DNA of 64,000 nt, taken from assembly GCA_036227345.1 (NCBI GenBank), contig CP109468.1:8184001-8248000 (forward strand), read 5' to 3'. The notes under the pieces were generated by a model that saw only the letters and a list, made by a program, of their open reading frames with translations, ran no database searches and was not told the DNA's origin. The position numbers and the translations under genes were made by a program. The stretch comes from Streptomyces sp. NBC_01463 (GTDB taxonomy: Bacteria; Actinomycetota; Actinomycetes; Streptomycetales; Streptomycetaceae). Shown piece by piece: positions 62,011 through 64,000 of the stretch; position 1 is the stretch's first letter, and each line of letters begins with the position of its first letter.

Positions 62011-63222
62011 GTGACGATCGGGCTTCAGCACCAGCCGAAGACACGGGAACCCGTGCTCCCGGGGCTGGACCCCGGAGAGGCGGCCGTGCTGGCGCCGAGG
62101 GTCGGCAACCGGGCGCTGTTCGGCGGTCTGGCCCTGCTCATCGCGGTGATCGTCCTGCTCGACATGGGCTCGGGCGACGAACTGCGCATCGTGCCGCTCC
62201 TGGTCGTCGTGCCCGCGCTCGTCTCCGTCTTCGGCACGGTCCGGCAGACCGTGGGCGTTGCCTCCTGGATCATGGTGGTGGCCGTCATCTCGCGGCTGAT
62301 GTCCGGCGGGACGTTCTGGGACATCACCAGCAGCGTGCTGTTCACGGTGCTGGCGTGTTTCCTCGGCGTCGGCGCCTGCAAGCTGCGCATCCGCCACGCC
62401 ACCGAGATAGCCAGGCTGCGCTCCGCCGCCGTCGCGCTCCAGCGCCAGATCCTGCGCCCGCTGCCCATCCTGACCGACCAGGTCGCCGCCCACGGCACCT
62501 ACGCGCCGATCGAGGAGGACCGCCTGGTCGGCGGTGACATCTACGAGGTCGTCCAGTCGCCCTACGGGACCCGGGTGATCATCGGCGACGTCCAGGGCAA
62601 GGGGCTCGCCGCTATCGGCGCGGGCTTCGCCGTACTCGGCGCGTTCCGCGAGGCGGCCATCCGCGAACCCACCCTGACCGGTGTCGTCGACGCCCTGGAG
62701 GACGCGGTGGCCCGGCACAACGCCTTCTCCGCCCAGACCGGCGAGATCGAACGCTTCGTCACCGCCCTGGTGCTCGGCCTCGACGGCGCGGGACGCGTCC
62801 AGGCCGTCAACTGCGGCCATCTGCCGCCCCGGCTGCTGCACGACGGAGTGGCGGGCCCCGTCCCGCTGCGCCGCACCTCGGTGCCGCTGGGCATGGCGGA
62901 GCTCAGCAGCGAGGCGCGCGTCACGGAACGGCTGGACTTCCCGCCCGGTGCGACGCTCCTGATGTTCACCGACGGAGTGACCGAGGCCCGGGACGCCGCC
63001 GGCACCTTCTACCCGCTGGACACCCGGCTCGACCGCTGGGCGGGCCTGGGTCCCCGGGAACTGCTCGACGCGCTCCACGCCGACCTGGAGGAGTTCTCCG
63101 GAGGAGTGCGCCGCGACGACATCGCCGTGCTCGCCCTGCGCCGGACGCCGTCCGGCGTGCACCGCTCCGCCCTGCCCGGCCGGGGCGCACAGCGGGCCGC
63201 CGAGGTGTTCAGCGGCCGCTGA
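62011..63222 (+). CDS. Membrane-anchored PP2C (SpoIIE-type) serine phosphatase
   Basis: The 403-residue protein begins with about four transmembrane helices (residues 35-125: ALFGGLALLIAVIVLLDMG, IVPLLVVVPALVSVFG and so on). A short linker follows (ATEIARLRSAAVALQRQILRPLP), then a PP2C/SpoIIE domain from about 150 to 385, with DRLVGGDIYEVVQSPYGTRVIIGDVQGKGLAA (metal Asp residues), VNCGHLPPRLL and MFTDGVTEARD. Such enzymes dephosphorylate anti-sigma factor antagonists. GTG 62011 is preferred, with GGGAGGA eight bases upstream; ATG 61966 lacks a site. A SigB/SigF-family sigma factor in the same window could be its downstream branch, but no link is shown. Confidence 0.9.
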   Translation: MTIGLQHQPKTREPVLPGLDPGEAAVLAPRVGNRALFGGLALLIAVIVLLDMGSGDELRIVPLLVVVPALVSVFGTVRQTVGVASWIMVVAVISRLMSGGTFWDITSSVLFTVLACFLGVGACKLRIRHATEIARLRSAAVALQRQILRPLPILTDQVAAHGTYAPIEEDRLVGGDIYEVVQSPYGTRVIIGDVQGKGLAAIGAGFAVLGAFREAAIREPTLTGVVDALEDAVARHNAFSAQTGEIERFVTALVLGLDGAGRVQAVNCGHLPPRLLHDGVAGPVPLRRTSVPLGMAELSSEARVTERLDFPPGATLLMFTDGVTEARDAAGTFYPLDTRLDRWAGLGPRELLDALHADLEEFSGGVRRDDIAVLALRRTPSGVHRSALPGRGAQRAAEVFSGR

Positions 63223-63280
63223 CGGCGCTGCCCCGTACCTCCAGGTCCTGCCGGAGACCGAGCCCCCGTGCACCCTCCCT

Positions 63281-63314
63281 ATGTCCCGATGCGACTTATG
63301 TCGCGCCGGGACAT
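63281..63314. promoter_or_regulatory. Nested symmetric operator upstream of the TetR gene
   Basis: Outer arms ATGTCCCG and CGGGACAT and inner arms GCGAC and GTCGC share one centre (TTAT), with two-base gaps on both sides: 34 bp in all. The site ends 22 bp before the TetR start and overlaps the likely -35 region. Its length suits two TetR dimers. Confidence 0.65.
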
Positions 63315-63335
63315 TTCTGGGTGTACGGTGCATGT

Positions 63336-64000
63336 ATGAACGCGGAACGGAAGACACCGGAGAGGCGGAGCCGCAAGGCCCGCCGGACCCGGGACACGCT
63401 GGCCCAGGCCGCGATCGAGCTCGTGCTCGACCGGGGTCTGAAGGACGTGACGGTCGAGGAGATCGCGGAGCGCGCGGACGTCGACCGCCGCACGTTCAGC
63501 CGGTACTTCGCGAGCAAGGAAGCCGCCGTCCTGGACTCGGTCCGCGGCGACGGCGACCGGATCAACGACGCCCTGCGGGCCCGTCCCGCCGGCGAACCGC
63601 CGCTCACCGCGTACCGCCGGGCCGTTCTGGACTGGCTCGCGGACCCCGGGGCGCAGGCCTGGCACCGCCGACCGAGGATCTTCGAACTGCTGGTCCTCGC
63701 CCAGCGGGAACCGACCCTCTACGCGGCGTTCCACCACATCCGGGTGGACGCCCAGGAGGACTCGGTCACCCTCATCGCCGACCGGCTCGGCGTCGACCCG
63801 CGGCAGGACATCCGCCCCGCCGTCACGGTCGCCGCCGGAGCCGGAGCGCTCCTCGCCGCCCAGGCCGCCTGGGTGCGCGGAGGCTGCCCCGAAGAGCTGC
63901 CCCGGCTCGTCGAGCAGGCATTCGACGTCCTTGCGGCGGACCTGCTCACACAGCCGCCCGCCGGACCGGCGTCACACAGCACCACGGAAGGAAACGGAAC
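63336..64000 (+). CDS. TetR family transcriptional regulator (3' end outside window)
   Basis: The frame is open from ATG 63336 to the end of the window, giving 221 residues. The N terminus has the TetR helix-turn-helix: RTRDTLAQAAIELVLDRGLKDVTVEEIAERADVDRRTFSRYFASKEAAVLDSV (about 17-67). The C-terminal ligand-binding part (AWHRRPRIFELLVLAQREPTLYAAFHHIRVDAQEDSVTLIADRLGVDP) resembles other streptomycete TetR proteins controlling efflux. TACGGT upstream is a possible -10 element and there is almost no leader. An ATG four bases earlier is out of frame. The nested operator just upstream implies autoregulation. The target gene is not in the window. Confidence 0.88.
   Translation, partial: MNAERKTPERRSRKARRTRDTLAQAAIELVLDRGLKDVTVEEIAERADVDRRTFSRYFASKEAAVLDSVRGDGDRINDALRARPAGEPPLTAYRRAVLDWLADPGAQAWHRRPRIFELLVLAQREPTLYAAFHHIRVDAQEDSVTLIADRLGVDPRQDIRPAVTVAAGAGALLAAQAAWVRGGCPEELPRLVEQAFDVLAADLLTQPPAGPASHSTTEGNG

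Overview
The window is high-G+C (about 70-74%) actinobacterial chromosome, almost certainly Streptomyces. The reasons are the strong G/C third-position bias (which also creates long open shadow frames on the opposite strand), GTG starts, ATGA/GTGA stop-start overlaps, leaderless -10/start arrangements, a streptophobe-type membrane protein, an AfsR/SARP-type regulator and a rare TTA (bldA-type) codon. I found no rRNA, tRNA, insertion sequence, prophage or CRISPR array. I call 48 genes, two of them cut by the window edges.

Layout. 1-3.7 kb: the 3' end of a secreted PL11 rhamnogalacturonan lyase, a ComB-family phosphatase and a proline-rich membrane-anchored protein. 3.8-9.2 kb: a streptophobe membrane protein facing a three-gene signalling operon of FHA-ABC exporter, SH3-like linker protein and Ser/Thr kinase, which resembles the mycobacterial Rv1747/PknF pair. 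9.3-11.7 kb: phosphopantetheinyl transferase and phosphoglucomutase. 12.0-22.2 kb: an alpha-glucan utilisation locus. It contains a 1429-residue modular GH87 (alpha-1,3-glucanase type) enzyme, a sugar-binding lipoprotein, two permeases and a cytoplasmic GH13 glucosidase. The GH87 gene and the transporter each carry the same 17-bp inverted repeat at almost the same upstream distance, so they are probably one regulon.

22.2-25.3 kb: a small cupin, a GNAT acetyltransferase under a CebR-like box, a signal-less FecB-like binding protein with a TTA codon, and a PfkB sugar kinase. 25.4-32.3 kb: an apparently self-contained module of a BTAD/AAA/TPR regulator (SARP/AfsR type), a TusA-like protein lacking the catalytic Cys, and a secreted 1106-residue subtilase. 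Three near-identical 11-bp-period direct repeats, each exactly 10 bp upstream of a -10-like hexamer, flank these genes. This is the most striking regulatory structure in the window. 32.4-36 kb: a membrane protein and an acyl-CoA oxidase-like gene with a coupled 58-residue membrane peptide.

36.0-39.2 kb: a cobalamin riboswitch followed by a BtuF-BtuC-BtuD-type uptake operon. A CbiZ-type corrinoid amidohydrolase lies 7 kb further on. 39.3-47.7 kb: a PRC-barrel/DUF2382 protein, an IclR regulator with a 25-bp perfect palindrome in its promoter, an OPT transporter, an M29/NicX-like metalloenzyme, an S33 peptidase, CbiZ and a beta-hydroxyacid dehydrogenase. This looks like a peptide or amino-acid-derivative uptake and breakdown region. 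47.7-50.3 kb: a Tat-exported sulfite oxidase-like molybdoenzyme and a SigB/SigF-family sigma factor. 50.6-58.9 kb: a six-gene peptide ABC-transporter operon carrying an S9 peptidase and an XRE-cupin regulator. 59.2-64 kb: a methyltransferase, a quinone oxidoreductase with a coupled GNAT, a membrane PP2C phosphatase, and a TetR regulator running off the end behind a nested symmetric operator.

All functional calls come from reading motifs and gene order. No database search was possible.
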